DNA of 14,080 bases from an uncultured Eubacteriales bacterium (GCA_934462825.1 CAKSIP010000039.1:1-14080), one strand, 5' to 3'; shown: positions 1-8,540, counted from the stretch's first letter. Notes: generated by a model not told the origin, from the letters alone. Numbers and translations are program-made.

Positions 1-15
1 CTGCGCTACACCCCG
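1..15 (-). tRNA. 5' end of a tRNA gene (probably tRNA-Pro), cut by window edge
   Basis: Read on the minus strand, positions 15 down to 1 give CGGGGTGTAGCGCAG. This has the form of a tRNA 5' end: a 7-nt acceptor strand CGGGGTG, then TA, then the start of a D stem GCGC followed by AG. The first base C and this acceptor strand are typical of bacterial tRNA-Pro. The anticodon, T arm and 3' end lie outside the window, so the identity cannot be confirmed. A strong leftward promoter lies about 170 bp upstream. Only 15 bases are visible, so a chance match is possible. Confidence 0.5.
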
Positions 16-29
16 ATAGTTATTAAATT

Positions 30-65
30 GTGGTCGTGTAAGTGGTCAAATCTGTGGTCAAAAGT
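30..65. repeat. Three direct GTGGTC repeats at 12-bp period
   Basis: GTGGTC begins at positions 30, 42 and 54, giving units GTGGTCGTGTAA, GTGGTCAAATCT and GTGGTCAAAAGT. The last two agree at 9 or more of 12 positions. Three hexamers at an exact 12-bp interval look like an iteron or arm-type protein-binding array. They sit 15 bp outside the tRNA 5' end, where they could bind a recombinase left over from an integrated element or a regulator of the tRNA gene. The repeat is seen directly; its function is unknown. Confidence 0.7.
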
Positions 66-80
66 TTTTTGCCGAATATG

Positions 81-139
81 GAGGCAGCGAAAAGGGCGGG
101 GAAGGCGAGAAAACCGAGCTTTTCGGTGGCGGCTGCTTC
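81..139 (-). other. GC-rich foldable segment in the tRNA leader
   Basis: An outer stem pairs 81-88 (GAGGCAGC) with 132-139 (GCTGCTTC), 8 pairs including one G-T. Inside it a small hairpin pairs ACCGA (113-117) with TCGGT (123-127) around a 5-nt loop. On the minus strand the inner hairpin is followed by TTTTC, a weak terminator-like or attenuator-like arrangement between the leftward promoter and the tRNA. The stems are visible in the sequence; any role in RNA processing or attenuation is inference. Confidence 0.35.
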
Positions 140-189
140 AAGCGTTTACCTCGCGTTTTTTCGCAAATAAAATTCTCATCATCTTGACT

Positions 190-218
190 ATTATATCATG
201 ATTAGACGGCTTTTTCAA
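190..218 (-). promoter_or_regulatory. Leftward extended -10 sigma-A promoter
   Basis: On the minus strand the -35 box TTGAAA (218-213) and the -10 box TATAAT (195-190) are separated by exactly 17 bp. The -10 box is preceded by TGA (198-196), an extended -10 element. Transcription would start near position 183 and run left toward the tRNA gene, giving a leader of roughly 170 nt. This is one of the two best promoter matches in the window. Confidence 0.7.
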
Positions 219-525
219 TAGCTTTTTTGCGAAAAATGAGATTTATTTTGTAGTGTTACAATAGATGTGTTACAGCAAGAAAAAATAGCAATCAAAATCA
301 AATGATTGCCGTTACGTTGCCGCGCAAAAAAACAATGGGGGTGTCTGATTGCCGTGATTCCGCAACCTAAAGCAGACGTTGTTGTAATTTTTTGAAATAT
401 AATGAAAAATATAGTGTATAGTGCATTATAAAGAAAAAAACAGCAGAAGCGAATACACCAAAACCGCTATTTTTGCCCGACTTTGGAAAAATGTCGAAAA
501 AGCCAAAGTTTTTTTCGGTTTCCTA

Positions 526-554
526 TTGCTGTTTGTCCAAAAATGCGGTATAAT
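526..554 (+). promoter_or_regulatory. Rightward promoter-like pair TTGCTG-N17-TATAAT
   Basis: A perfect -10 hexamer TATAAT at 549-554 lies 17 bp after TTGCTG at 526-531, whose first three bases match the -35 consensus. A transcript would begin near 561. No reading frame with a ribosome site follows before the next promoter, so a small RNA or a long alternative leader for the giant gene are the possible outputs. In AT-rich DNA one such match can arise by chance. Confidence 0.4.
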
Positions 555-794
555 ACTACGGATTGATAAGAAAGGTTTCGCAAATAAAAAAGCAGCAAGG
601 ACGCGAATGATGTGATTGCTTGAAAAAGGCAGGAACCTACTATTTGCCTATGTATAATAAATAGGAAAAAATACGCCAATGTGCTTTCCATCGTCATCCC
701 ATCATATCGCTTATAGATAGAATTTTGCCTGCCGTTTGAGCGTGTATGGCAGGGATAGATGAACATTCGTGCTTGAATGAATTTTTAATCAAAA

Positions 795-820
795 ACCCTC
801 AAAAGAAGGGGGTAAATTTT
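795..820 (+). terminator. Weak terminator-like hairpin
   Basis: ACCCTC (795-800) pairs with GGGGGT (808-813), including one T-G pair, around the 7-nt loop AAAAGAA. It is followed by AAATTTT. The stem is short and the T run is displaced by three bases, so it is only a candidate end for a transcript starting near 561. Confidence 0.25.
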
Positions 821-877
821 GTTCATAATTGGCAAAATTACAGACTTCCGGCATCCAAATCATGTCGAAAATTACAA

Positions 878-906
878 TTGACAATCGAATTAAAATGCAG
901 TAAAAT
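878..906 (+). promoter_or_regulatory. Near-consensus sigma-A promoter of the giant lipoprotein gene
   Basis: TTGACA at 878-883 is a perfect -35 box. It is followed after exactly 17 bp by TAAAAT at 901-906, one mismatch from TATAAT. The expected start is near 913, giving a 5' leader of about 145 nt before the ATG at 1058. This is the best rightward promoter in the window, and the 7.5-kb gene is the first gene downstream. Confidence 0.8.
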
Positions 907-963
907 ACAGTGGTAATACAACAATTTTATAACAAACGGTATTATTTACATTTATAAGAACGA

Positions 964-1015
964 ACCGCTACTTTTTCAAGCGCGATTTTGGACAATGGCT
1001 TGGTAAAGTAGCGGT
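964..1015 (+). promoter_or_regulatory. Long hairpin in the 5' leader of the giant gene
   Basis: ACCGCTACTTT (964-974) is perfectly complementary to AAAGTAGCGGT (1005-1015). Inside it a second stem pairs CAAGC (977-981) with GCTTG (998-1002) after a 2x2 internal loop, leaving a 16-nt loop. No T run follows, so it is not a simple terminator. It ends 30 nt before the AGGAGGG ribosome site at 1045-1051. A cis-regulatory or RNA-stabilising leader element is the natural reading. I do not recognise it as a known riboswitch. Confidence 0.6.
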
Positions 1016-1057
1016 GCAATCGTTTGAATTTATGCGTAGAGCGTAGGAGGGAAAAAT

Positions 1058-4000
1058 ATGAAAAAAAGATCTACCGGTGTTATCCTCGTCCTTTTGGCTC
1101 TTTTGGGAATGTTTGCTTTGATATTCGCCGGGTGCAAAACCAAGCCAAAGGATCAACCAGAACTTCCGGATTCCGGCAATGAAGCGGGCATTTATTATTT
1201 TGCCCCGGAATCGGGTGATGAGTACCTTTTCACGATGGGCGGAAAGAGTACGTACACTTTGGTGATGGATGGAAAAACCGAAATCGGAACTTATACTCTC
1301 GATGGAGCGACACTTACCCTGAAACAAGGCGAGGGAACAAAGAACGCAACATTCGGTGGGAATGAGTTAACCATTGATATAAACGGCGCACAGGTGCGCT
1401 TTTTGAAGAAGGTGAACTTTACCGTTTCCTTCAACTCTAATGGTGGTAGCGCCGTGGAGACGAAGACGGTTGTAAACGGAAAAACTCTGAGCGCGGTTTC
1501 CGTGCCGACGAGAGAGGGCTATGTGTTTCTCGGTTGGTACAGTGACGAAGCTCTCAAAACCCCGTTCCTTTTTGATGCAACCCCTGTGATGGCAGATTGT
1601 ACCTTGTTTGCACGCTGGGCTGAAAAGCCTACGGATGTGCTGGAATTTAAGATTCACTACGACTTGGGTTATGACGGCGAGACGATTCCGGATGCGGAAA
1701 CAATCGGAGGCAAGCTCTACAATGCGGCAAAGCCTGCCGAAAGAGCCGGATACCAATTTATCGGATGGTGGATCAGCGATAGAAACCTCGGCGGAAAGCT
1801 GACTTTCCGTTTGGTTGAGGGCGGCGAGGCAGATGCTACGGTCTTTACTGCCGACACCACCTTGTTCGCTGTTTGGCAGCCGAAAGCTTCCAAGCCGACT
1901 CTCACGGTCAGCGTGACTGAAAAGGCGGTTGTTTGGGATGCGTTTGAGGGCGCCAATGGTTACCTTATCAAAGTGACATCTCCCGATGGTTCTGTGCTGG
2001 TGGATAATCGCACAACAAGCACGACTTTCCCGTTAAGCCTTGAAATGGCCGGCGAGTACACCGTTGAGGTTACAGCGGTCAAGGGCGATACGGCACTGAC
2101 GGAAGCAACGGTCAGAGTCTTTACAAATAAGGCTTTGAATCGCGTGACCGGCTTTACCGTTTCCGACTCCTTCGTGCTCATGTTTCGCGGAGTGGAGCAT
2201 GCTGAGAAGTACTATATTACGGTAGAGTGCGGCAATCCCAAGCATCAGCACAAGGCGTTTGATAACGGATCCGCTCTGTACTATAACTTCGCTAACTGCG
2301 ACATGAAGGAAGGCGGAATTGTCTTTACCGTTACAGCAACGGCGAAAGGGTACGCTTCCTCCGAAACTACATTTGTATATGAAAGAAAGCTTGACAAAGT
2401 CAACGGTATTACCGTTGACGATGGGCGTCTCACATGGAATCAGGTTTCGGGTGCAACCTCTTATGTCATTCGCACGGCCGACAAAACCTATACGGTTCTT
2501 GGAAACACTCTGGATCTTTCGGCGCTTGAAAGCGGAACGTACTCCATTACCGTAACTCCTGTGGCGCATGGCGCAACCTCTGTCGCTTCGGATGTATTTA
2601 CTTATGAGAAAAAGTCTCCCGCGTTGCCTGCCGATTTGACCTTGATCGGAACACTTCTTAAGTGGAATGCGGTATCGGACGCAACTTCCTATGAAGTTAA
2701 GTTGAACGGCAAGTCGCTGACAGTTGCCAAGGACGCAACCGAAGTGGATCTTGCAGGCGTTATGAGCTTTTCCGAGGGAATTGATTATACCATTACTTTC
2801 AAAGCAATCAATGCAAGCGGCTCGGCCGAAAAGACCATGGTCGTTCGCTATAACGCTATGAACCCCACGCTTTCTTATGAATCGGGCGTGCTTCGTTGGA
2901 TGCCCGTTCTTGGAGCGACAAGCTATGATGTTCAGATAGGGAACGGCGAGATTGTCAGCATCGAAAACGGCAATGCCTTCTACGAAATCGCAAGCTTTGC
3001 CAAAGCCGGAGAGAACACGCTGAGCGTGCGTTTCCACAATGGCGTGTTTACCTCCGAGTGGGTCACGATTACCGTAACCGCTTATAAGGTAACACTTGAC
3101 AGTCGCGGTGGCAGTAGCGTCGATTCGATTTATAAAGCGGTCGGGGATCCGATGGTTCTGCCGAAGCTTACGAAGTCGGGATATACTTTTGACGCATGGT
3201 ACAACTTGCCCGGCGGCGCCGACAGTAACGGCAGACTCTATGCCGACAGTTACTTTGTTGAATCCGGCGAAGTGGTTCTTTATGCATACTATACCCCCAA
3301 GGCGTACACCATCCGGTGTGACTATGGCGACGATACCGACGGAACGGAAACTGTCTATTATGGGAAACATTATCAGCTTACCGTGCCAAAATCCACTAGC
3401 GGAACACGTGCCTTCGGCGGCTGGTACAGCGCACCGTATGGTGCGGGTATCGCATTTACCGATGCAGAAGGAAATTCGCTGGCTCCTTGGAATTTCGTTG
3501 ATGAAAATGTGACGGTATATGCATTTTGGGTTGACGCGGTTTTGCGTTATGAAAAGGTAGGAAACGCTTATATGGTGGCCAAAGGGGCGCGTATTGACCT
3601 TGTTACGTCGATAACGATTCCCGCGACCTACAAAGGCCTGCCGGTTACGGAAATCATCAGCGGTGCGTTTGAAAATTGCACCACGCTTACTGAAATTCGT
3701 TTGCCGGATACACTGACGCGTATTGCGACAGATTCCGCCTTCCAGGGGTGTGAAAACCTTACATCGGTGGAGGTATACGAGAGCGGCGAAGTGAAGTATT
3801 CCCGCTATTCTTCGGCAGACGGCGTTCTGTTTGACAACGGAGCGAGCGGTGCCGAGCATGCTATGCAACCGGTATTCATGCCGGCAGCAAAGACCGGTAC
3901 ATATACGGTTCCGGGTGGCGTTACCTCCATTCCTCGTTCCGCCTTCGCAAATTCCAAGCTTTCCAAAATTATTATTCCCGTCAGCGTAACGGAAATCGGT

Positions 4001-7000
4001 ACAGAGGCGTTTGCCAATTGCCCGAACCTTGTATCGGTTGTGTTTACCGATGCCGGCGCGACAGTGGGAGTAAAACCGCTGACGATTGGTGATCGTGCCT
4101 TCTTGAATTGCACCGGCCTCAACGTCATTGCACTTCCTGCAAGATTGTATAGCATTTCGCTGTGCGGCTACACGACACTTTCGGGCCAAATGGAATTTAC
4201 AAATACGCCGAATGCCTTTGAAGGCTGCACAAATCTGACGGATGTGATTGTCTCAAAGGGTGCCAACACAGAGTTTGTTTCTGTTGACGGTGTTCTGTTT
4301 GGCGAAAAGGGAACATCCCTCGTTTATTTCCCAACAGCCAAATCAGCAGAAAATTATGAAATTCCCGCCGGTGTCACAAAAATCGGCGACAGTGCTTTCC
4401 TTGGCGCAGGGCTGAAAGGAGAGCTTCGTCTCCCCGGCCGCGTGATCTCCGTCGGACAGGCTGCCTTTGCAAATTGCAGCAGATTGACAGCTGTTATCTT
4501 TGGTGACGGCATAAGCAATGTTGAAATTGGCGATTATGCATTCTATGCAACCGGAATTTCTCAAATTACGTTTGAGAAGGGAAGCCGGGTTACCAAAATC
4601 GGCGCGCGGGCGTTCAAAAAAGGTGATAATTACAGCGGCATGCTTGCCGATAAGACACTGATTATCCCGTCTACCGTAACCGAGGTTGGTGATGAAGCTT
4701 TTGCCGGATTCGGAAAACTTGATGTTACCATTGAACCCGGATCCTCTACTCTTAAATTCGGCAATCATGTTTTCTATGATTGCACCGTCGGAACGCTTAA
4801 GATCCCGGCCAATGTTACTGCGGTTGCAAACTTCTTCAGCGGCATGTCGGTGTCGGAAATTGAAGTGGATGAAAACAACGCGTTCTTTGCTTCGCGTGGC
4901 GGTGTTCTTTATTCTAAGAATGCAGCCGGCAAGCTTGCTTCGCTTCTCCTGTATCCTTCCGGGAAGACCGACGCGTCCTTCACCGTGGAGGACGGCGTAA
5001 CCGCTATCGCGGACGGCGCTTTCAAGGGAAATACATGGCTTGAAGAAATTATTTTCCCGTCTTCACTTACCTCGATTGGTAAGGAAGCCTTCTGCCAAAG
5101 CACAAAGCTTGCTTCTGTAACCTTTAATCAGACCGAGGGTAAGCTGGCCATTGGCGATTATGCATTCTATCAGCTTAACCTTAAGGTGCTGAATTTGCCT
5201 GCCAATGCAGAAATTACCATTGGCGATTATGCTTTTGCCGATAACATGATGCTTGAAAGTGTTTCGCTTGGTAAAACGGTTTCCATCGGCAATCATGCAT
5301 TCGAGCAGATGGCGCAATATGCCGATTCCGGCGTGGAACTTGTGCTTCCCGAAACCCTTAAAACAATCGGCCATTACGCTTTCAACGGCGCGAAAGTTGC
5401 TACAGCTTCGTTCCATGGAACGTCGGCTCTTGAAACGATAGGTGCATATGCTTTCAGCGAAACATCCCTGAGCAGCTTTACCGTGCCTGCTTCTGTAAGA
5501 GTTATATACGCCTATGCCTTCTCTGAAAACGATTCTTTGCAGTCTTTGCTTTTTGAGGAGGGAACGGCGGATCTTGTACTCGGTGCTCCTTATAACACCG
5601 GCTACAGTGTGGAATATGGTAACGTGATCTATTCCACCTACTCCTTGAAAGAGCTTCATCTTCCGGCAAGACTTACTGTGATTGAACGTGAAGCGTTCCG
5701 TTACGCCTCCGATCTTAAAACCGTTACCTTTGGCTCGGAAGGCGCTCCCAGCCGCCTGATCACCATTGGAGAAAAAGCATTCTACAGTACCGGTCTGACG
5801 ACCGTGACGATTCCGGCTTCGGTCAGAAACACCGCGGATTCTATTGCAATCGGTACGGAAGCCTTTGCATTTTCAAGTCTTACAGACATTATCTTTGAAA
5901 TGGGCGGTTCTTCGGACACCGCACCGTTGACCATCGGCAAGGATGCCTTCAATGGAAATACCTCTTTAACGGCCGTGGTTCTTCCCGCAAGATTTACTTC
6001 CTTTACCGATGCTGACGGTAATACGATTGCTCCGCTTGGCGGAAGTAAGCTCGTGTTTGGAAGCAGTATTGAATCCATTGAGATTTCCGGCAACGGAAAG
6101 AGTGAGTACACTTCTTATGACGGGTGCGTGTTTAACGCCGACAAGACAGAGCTTATCTTCTGCCCGAGAAAGAAGTCCGGAACCGTAACCATTCCCGCAA
6201 GCGTCAAAAAAATTGCCGCTATGGCCTTTGATCATTGTGAAAATCTGACCTCGATTGAGTTTGCTTCGGGAAGTGTCTGCGAGGAAATCGGGGAACAGGC
6301 ATTTAGCTTCTGTAATTCAATTAAGGAAATCGTTCTTCCTGATACAGTTGTGTCTATTGAGCAAAACGCCTTTATGAGTAGCCGTAGCCTGGAATCCTTC
6401 ACGATCCCGGCCGGGCTTGAATACTTCAACTCTTTGATATTAAACAATTGTGAGGCGCTGCAAAGCTTGAACGCCAGCCCGAATAACGCAAACTACATGT
6501 CCAAGGATGGTGTGCTGTTCTCAAAAGACGGAAAGACTTTGGTTTACTATCTTCCTACGCGCACCGATACGGAATACAAGGTTCCCGACGGAACAGAGGA
6601 AATCTTGGATTCTGCCTTTAACAGCAATAAAAACCTTACCTCCGTCACGCTGCCCGCTTCGATGAAATGCGTGGGCAAATCCGCGTTCTTCAGATGCACA
6701 AATCTTCAATCTGTAACCTTTGCAGATGGTGGAACAGAGCCTTTGGTTATCAGTGCACAATCGTTCAGCAGAACGGCTCTGACCAGCATTCATATCCCGG
6801 CCAGAACGGCAGCAATTGGCGAGTCGGCCTTTAGTGCCTCTGCTTTGGCGAACATTACGTTTGATAATGAAAGCAAGCTCTCTTATATTGGTGACGCAGC
6901 CTTTGAATCAACACAGCTTACTTCGGTTGTTTCTCTGCCGAGCAGCCTTCGTACCATGGGGAACCGTGTATTTGCAAACTGCTATAATCTTGTCAATGTA

Positions 7001-8512
7001 ACGCTTCCCGAAGGCCTGCAGTCTGTCGGAACCGAATTTTTCAAGGATTCTTCCAGCCTTGAAATGGTCAATTTGCCTGCAACGCTCCAAACGCTTGGCA
7101 ACTTTGCTTTTGAGAATTGCTATTCACTGCAAAATGTGAACTTCGCCAAGAACTCGGTTATCAAAGTGCTTTACGTCGGAACCTTCTACGGATGCACTTC
7201 GCTTTCGAGCATTGAACTGCCGGCAAGCCTGACTGAGATCCCGGACAAGGGACTTGACGCGTCCGGCGATCAATACGAGGGATTGTTTACCGATTGTACC
7301 TCTCTTTCGCGCGTGACCTTTGAAGAAGGCTCAAAACTTACTAAAATAGGCTCGTTTGCATTTAAGAATACCGCGCTTACTTCCATATCGTTCCCGTCCA
7401 GTGTGGCGGAAATTGGTCAATACGCATTTGAAAAGACAAAGCTTACGACTCTTTATATTCCGTCAACGCTTACGCTTCTCGGTACAGGCGCATTCTTTGA
7501 ATGTGAAGACCTTGTCACGGTTTCGATTGCTTCCGGTATCAAAGCCTTGCCGGATGGAGTGTTCGCTTATTGTGCACAATTGTCGGGCTTCACGGTGCCG
7601 GCATCGGTAAATTCCATTGATAGCAGCGCGCTTCGTGGATGTGAATCGATCGTAAGCTTTACCGTGGATCCTGCCAATACTTCTTTCCGCGTTCAAGACG
7701 GAGTGGTTTACGATATGGATTGGAATCTCGTATTGTTCCCGTATGGAAAGACGAGCTTTACGATTCCCGCAGGAACAAAGAACTTGCCTGATAAATTCTT
7801 TGAAGACTACATGATAGAGTCGATTGAAATTGAGGAAGGCAACACAGCGTTCCAATTGATCGGCGGCGCACTCTACGATACAGATATGACAACGCTTTTC
7901 TTCCTTTCACAAGGTCTGACCGAATTTGTCATCCCGGAGAGAATTCCGTCTGCGATGGATCCGAGCACGTTCTTTCAAATCATTGCAGATTACGGATTTG
8001 AATCGGTAACACTTTCGGCTGAGAATAAGGATTGTAAGCTTCTCTATGGTGTAATCTACTACGAGTATGAAGATATGGGATTGATTCCTATGTACATCCC
8101 GAAAGATTTGACTGAATTTGTTATTCCTAAGGATGTAACGTATCTGTATTGTCCGATTTCTAACTCCATATTCTCAGGCAGTGATTTGCAGACGGTGCGT
8201 TTTGAGGAAGGACGCACACAAGAGCTGACCATTGGATCTTACTTCTTCTACAACGCAAAGAAACTTACAAGTGTCACACTTCCGGCAGAAACGGTATCCA
8301 TTGGAAATCGTGCGTTTTACGGATGTACTTCGATTACCGAATTTGTGCTTCCTGCGGCTGTAACCTACGTTGGCAACATGGTGTTCTACAATTGGACGGC
8401 CGATCAGACCATTTATGTGTACTTTGACGCAGATTCGGTTCCCGATAGTTTTGATTATCGCTGGAACAGATATTGTAAGGCTAACATTGTCTATGGCTAC
8501 ACAGGCGAGTAA
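1058..8512 (+). CDS. Giant surface lipoprotein: InlB-type repeats, FN3-like domains and BspA-type leucine-rich repeats
   Basis: This is a 2484-residue secreted, lipid-anchored protein. The start is fixed by AGGAGGG (1045-1051), 6 nt before ATG. Residues 1-26 form a lipoprotein signal: MKKR, a hydrophobic core, then FAGC with Cys26 as the lipid site (Phe at -3 is slightly unusual). A small beta-rich region follows (about 40-117). InlB/Flg_new-type repeats lie near 118-187 and 197-275 and again near 677-752 and 753-828; typical cores are GYVFLGWY and LFARW. Five fibronectin III or Ig-like modules fill about 278-676, with recurring LTWNQVSGATSY-like strands. From about 828 to the end runs a solenoid of about 45 BspA-type LRR units (IPxxVTxIGxxAFxxCxxL), broken by eight islands of the DGVLF...YP type. 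There is no LPXTG, dockerin or C-terminal membrane anchor. Such proteins usually mediate adhesion or surface binding; the ligand here is unknown. It has its own promoter and terminator. Confidence 0.93.
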   Translation: MKKRSTGVILVLLALLGMFALIFAGCKTKPKDQPELPDSGNEAGIYYFAPESGDEYLFTMGGKSTYTLVMDGKTEIGTYTLDGATLTLKQGEGTKNATFGGNELTIDINGAQVRFLKKVNFTVSFNSNGGSAVETKTVVNGKTLSAVSVPTREGYVFLGWYSDEALKTPFLFDATPVMADCTLFARWAEKPTDVLEFKIHYDLGYDGETIPDAETIGGKLYNAAKPAERAGYQFIGWWISDRNLGGKLTFRLVEGGEADATVFTADTTLFAVWQPKASKPTLTVSVTEKAVVWDAFEGANGYLIKVTSPDGSVLVDNRTTSTTFPLSLEMAGEYTVEVTAVKGDTALTEATVRVFTNKALNRVTGFTVSDSFVLMFRGVEHAEKYYITVECGNPKHQHKAFDNGSALYYNFANCDMKEGGIVFTVTATAKGYASSETTFVYERKLDKVNGITVDDGRLTWNQVSGATSYVIRTADKTYTVLGNTLDLSALESGTYSITVTPVAHGATSVASDVFTYEKKSPALPADLTLIGTLLKWNAVSDATSYEVKLNGKSLTVAKDATEVDLAGVMSFSEGIDYTITFKAINASGSAEKTMVVRYNAMNPTLSYESGVLRWMPVLGATSYDVQIGNGEIVSIENGNAFYEIASFAKAGENTLSVRFHNGVFTSEWVTITVTAYKVTLDSRGGSSVDSIYKAVGDPMVLPKLTKSGYTFDAWYNLPGGADSNGRLYADSYFVESGEVVLYAYYTPKAYTIRCDYGDDTDGTETVYYGKHYQLTVPKSTSGTRAFGGWYSAPYGAGIAFTDAEGNSLAPWNFVDENVTVYAFWVDAVLRYEKVGNAYMVAKGARIDLVTSITIPATYKGLPVTEIISGAFENCTTLTEIRLPDTLTRIATDSAFQGCENLTSVEVYESGEVKYSRYSSADGVLFDNGASGAEHAMQPVFMPAAKTGTYTVPGGVTSIPRSAFANSKLSKIIIPVSVTEIGTEAFANCPNLVSVVFTDAGATVGVKPLTIGDRAFLNCTGLNVIALPARLYSISLCGYTTLSGQMEFTNTPNAFEGCTNLTDVIVSKGANTEFVSVDGVLFGEKGTSLVYFPTAKSAENYEIPAGVTKIGDSAFLGAGLKGELRLPGRVISVGQAAFANCSRLTAVIFGDGISNVEIGDYAFYATGISQITFEKGSRVTKIGARAFKKGDNYSGMLADKTLIIPSTVTEVGDEAFAGFGKLDVTIEPGSSTLKFGNHVFYDCTVGTLKIPANVTAVANFFSGMSVSEIEVDENNAFFASRGGVLYSKNAAGKLASLLLYPSGKTDASFTVEDGVTAIADGAFKGNTWLEEIIFPSSLTSIGKEAFCQSTKLASVTFNQTEGKLAIGDYAFYQLNLKVLNLPANAEITIGDYAFADNMMLESVSLGKTVSIGNHAFEQMAQYADSGVELVLPETLKTIGHYAFNGAKVATASFHGTSALETIGAYAFSETSLSSFTVPASVRVIYAYAFSENDSLQSLLFEEGTADLVLGAPYNTGYSVEYGNVIYSTYSLKELHLPARLTVIEREAFRYASDLKTVTFGSEGAPSRLITIGEKAFYSTGLTTVTIPASVRNTADSIAIGTEAFAFSSLTDIIFEMGGSSDTAPLTIGKDAFNGNTSLTAVVLPARFTSFTDADGNTIAPLGGSKLVFGSSIESIEISGNGKSEYTSYDGCVFNADKTELIFCPRKKSGTVTIPASVKKIAAMAFDHCENLTSIEFASGSVCEEIGEQAFSFCNSIKEIVLPDTVVSIEQNAFMSSRSLESFTIPAGLEYFNSLILNNCEALQSLNASPNNANYMSKDGVLFSKDGKTLVYYLPTRTDTEYKVPDGTEEILDSAFNSNKNLTSVTLPASMKCVGKSAFFRCTNLQSVTFADGGTEPLVISAQSFSRTALTSIHIPARTAAIGESAFSASALANITFDNESKLSYIGDAAFESTQLTSVVSLPSSLRTMGNRVFANCYNLVNVTLPEGLQSVGTEFFKDSSSLEMVNLPATLQTLGNFAFENCYSLQNVNFAKNSVIKVLYVGTFYGCTSLSSIELPASLTEIPDKGLDASGDQYEGLFTDCTSLSRVTFEEGSKLTKIGSFAFKNTALTSISFPSSVAEIGQYAFEKTKLTTLYIPSTLTLLGTGAFFECEDLVTVSIASGIKALPDGVFAYCAQLSGFTVPASVNSIDSSALRGCESIVSFTVDPANTSFRVQDGVVYDMDWNLVLFPYGKTSFTIPAGTKNLPDKFFEDYMIESIEIEEGNTAFQLIGGALYDTDMTTLFFLSQGLTEFVIPERIPSAMDPSTFFQIIADYGFESVTLSAENKDCKLLYGVIYYEYEDMGLIPMYIPKDLTEFVIPKDVTYLYCPISNSIFSGSDLQTVRFEEGRTQELTIGSYFFYNAKKLTSVTLPAETVSIGNRAFYGCTSITEFVLPAAVTYVGNMVFYNWTADQTIYVYFDADSVPDSFDYRWNRYCKANIVYGYTGE

Positions 8513-8524
8513 TTGACATAATCA

Positions 8525-8538
8525 CGACTTTTGAGTCG
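8525..8538 (+). repeat. Small hairpin just after the giant gene
   Basis: CGACT (8525-8529) pairs with AGTCG (8534-8538) around TTTG, 13 nt after the stop codon and directly upstream of the large terminator stem. It may help protect or terminate the mRNA end. No T run follows it. Confidence 0.45.
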
Positions 8539-8540
8539 GA

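Larger units (their letters stand above)
219..1057. other. AT-rich intergenic region without a convincing protein gene
   Basis: Between the leftward promoter and the giant gene no open frame has a ribosome site plus protein-like composition. The region holds a rightward promoter-like pair (526-554), small inverted repeats (288-294 with 303-309; 728-733 with 748-753; 795-800 with 808-813), the giant gene's promoter (878-906) and its structured leader (964-1015). A 64-codon frame from GTG at 421 lacks a ribosome site and contains the TATAAT of the 526-554 promoter, so it is not called as a gene. Confidence 0.6.

Noticed and set aside
421..615. 64-codon frame from GTG in the upstream intergenic region
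   Set aside because: It has no ribosome site, a Lys/Phe-rich composition expected of AT-rich DNA, and contains a perfect -10 box.
653..658. TATAAT in the intergenic region (another at 398-403)
   Set aside because: Neither has a -35-like hexamer at 16-18 bp upstream, so they are likely chance matches in AT-rich DNA.
2033..4189. 718-codon open frame on the minus strand inside the giant gene
   Set aside because: It is antisense to a well-supported gene, has a Cys/Arg/His-rich non-protein-like composition, no recognisable domain and no ribosome site; it results from codon bias in the sense strand.
1058..8512. Possibility of a sortase-anchored or multi-gene broken adhesin
   Set aside because: The frame is intact for 2484 codons, the N-terminus has a lipobox, and the C-terminus has no LPXTG, hydrophobic segment or charged tail.
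8513..8518. TTGACA directly after the giant gene's stop codon
   Set aside because: No -10 box lies 16-18 bp downstream, and the hairpins at 8525-8574 occupy the position.
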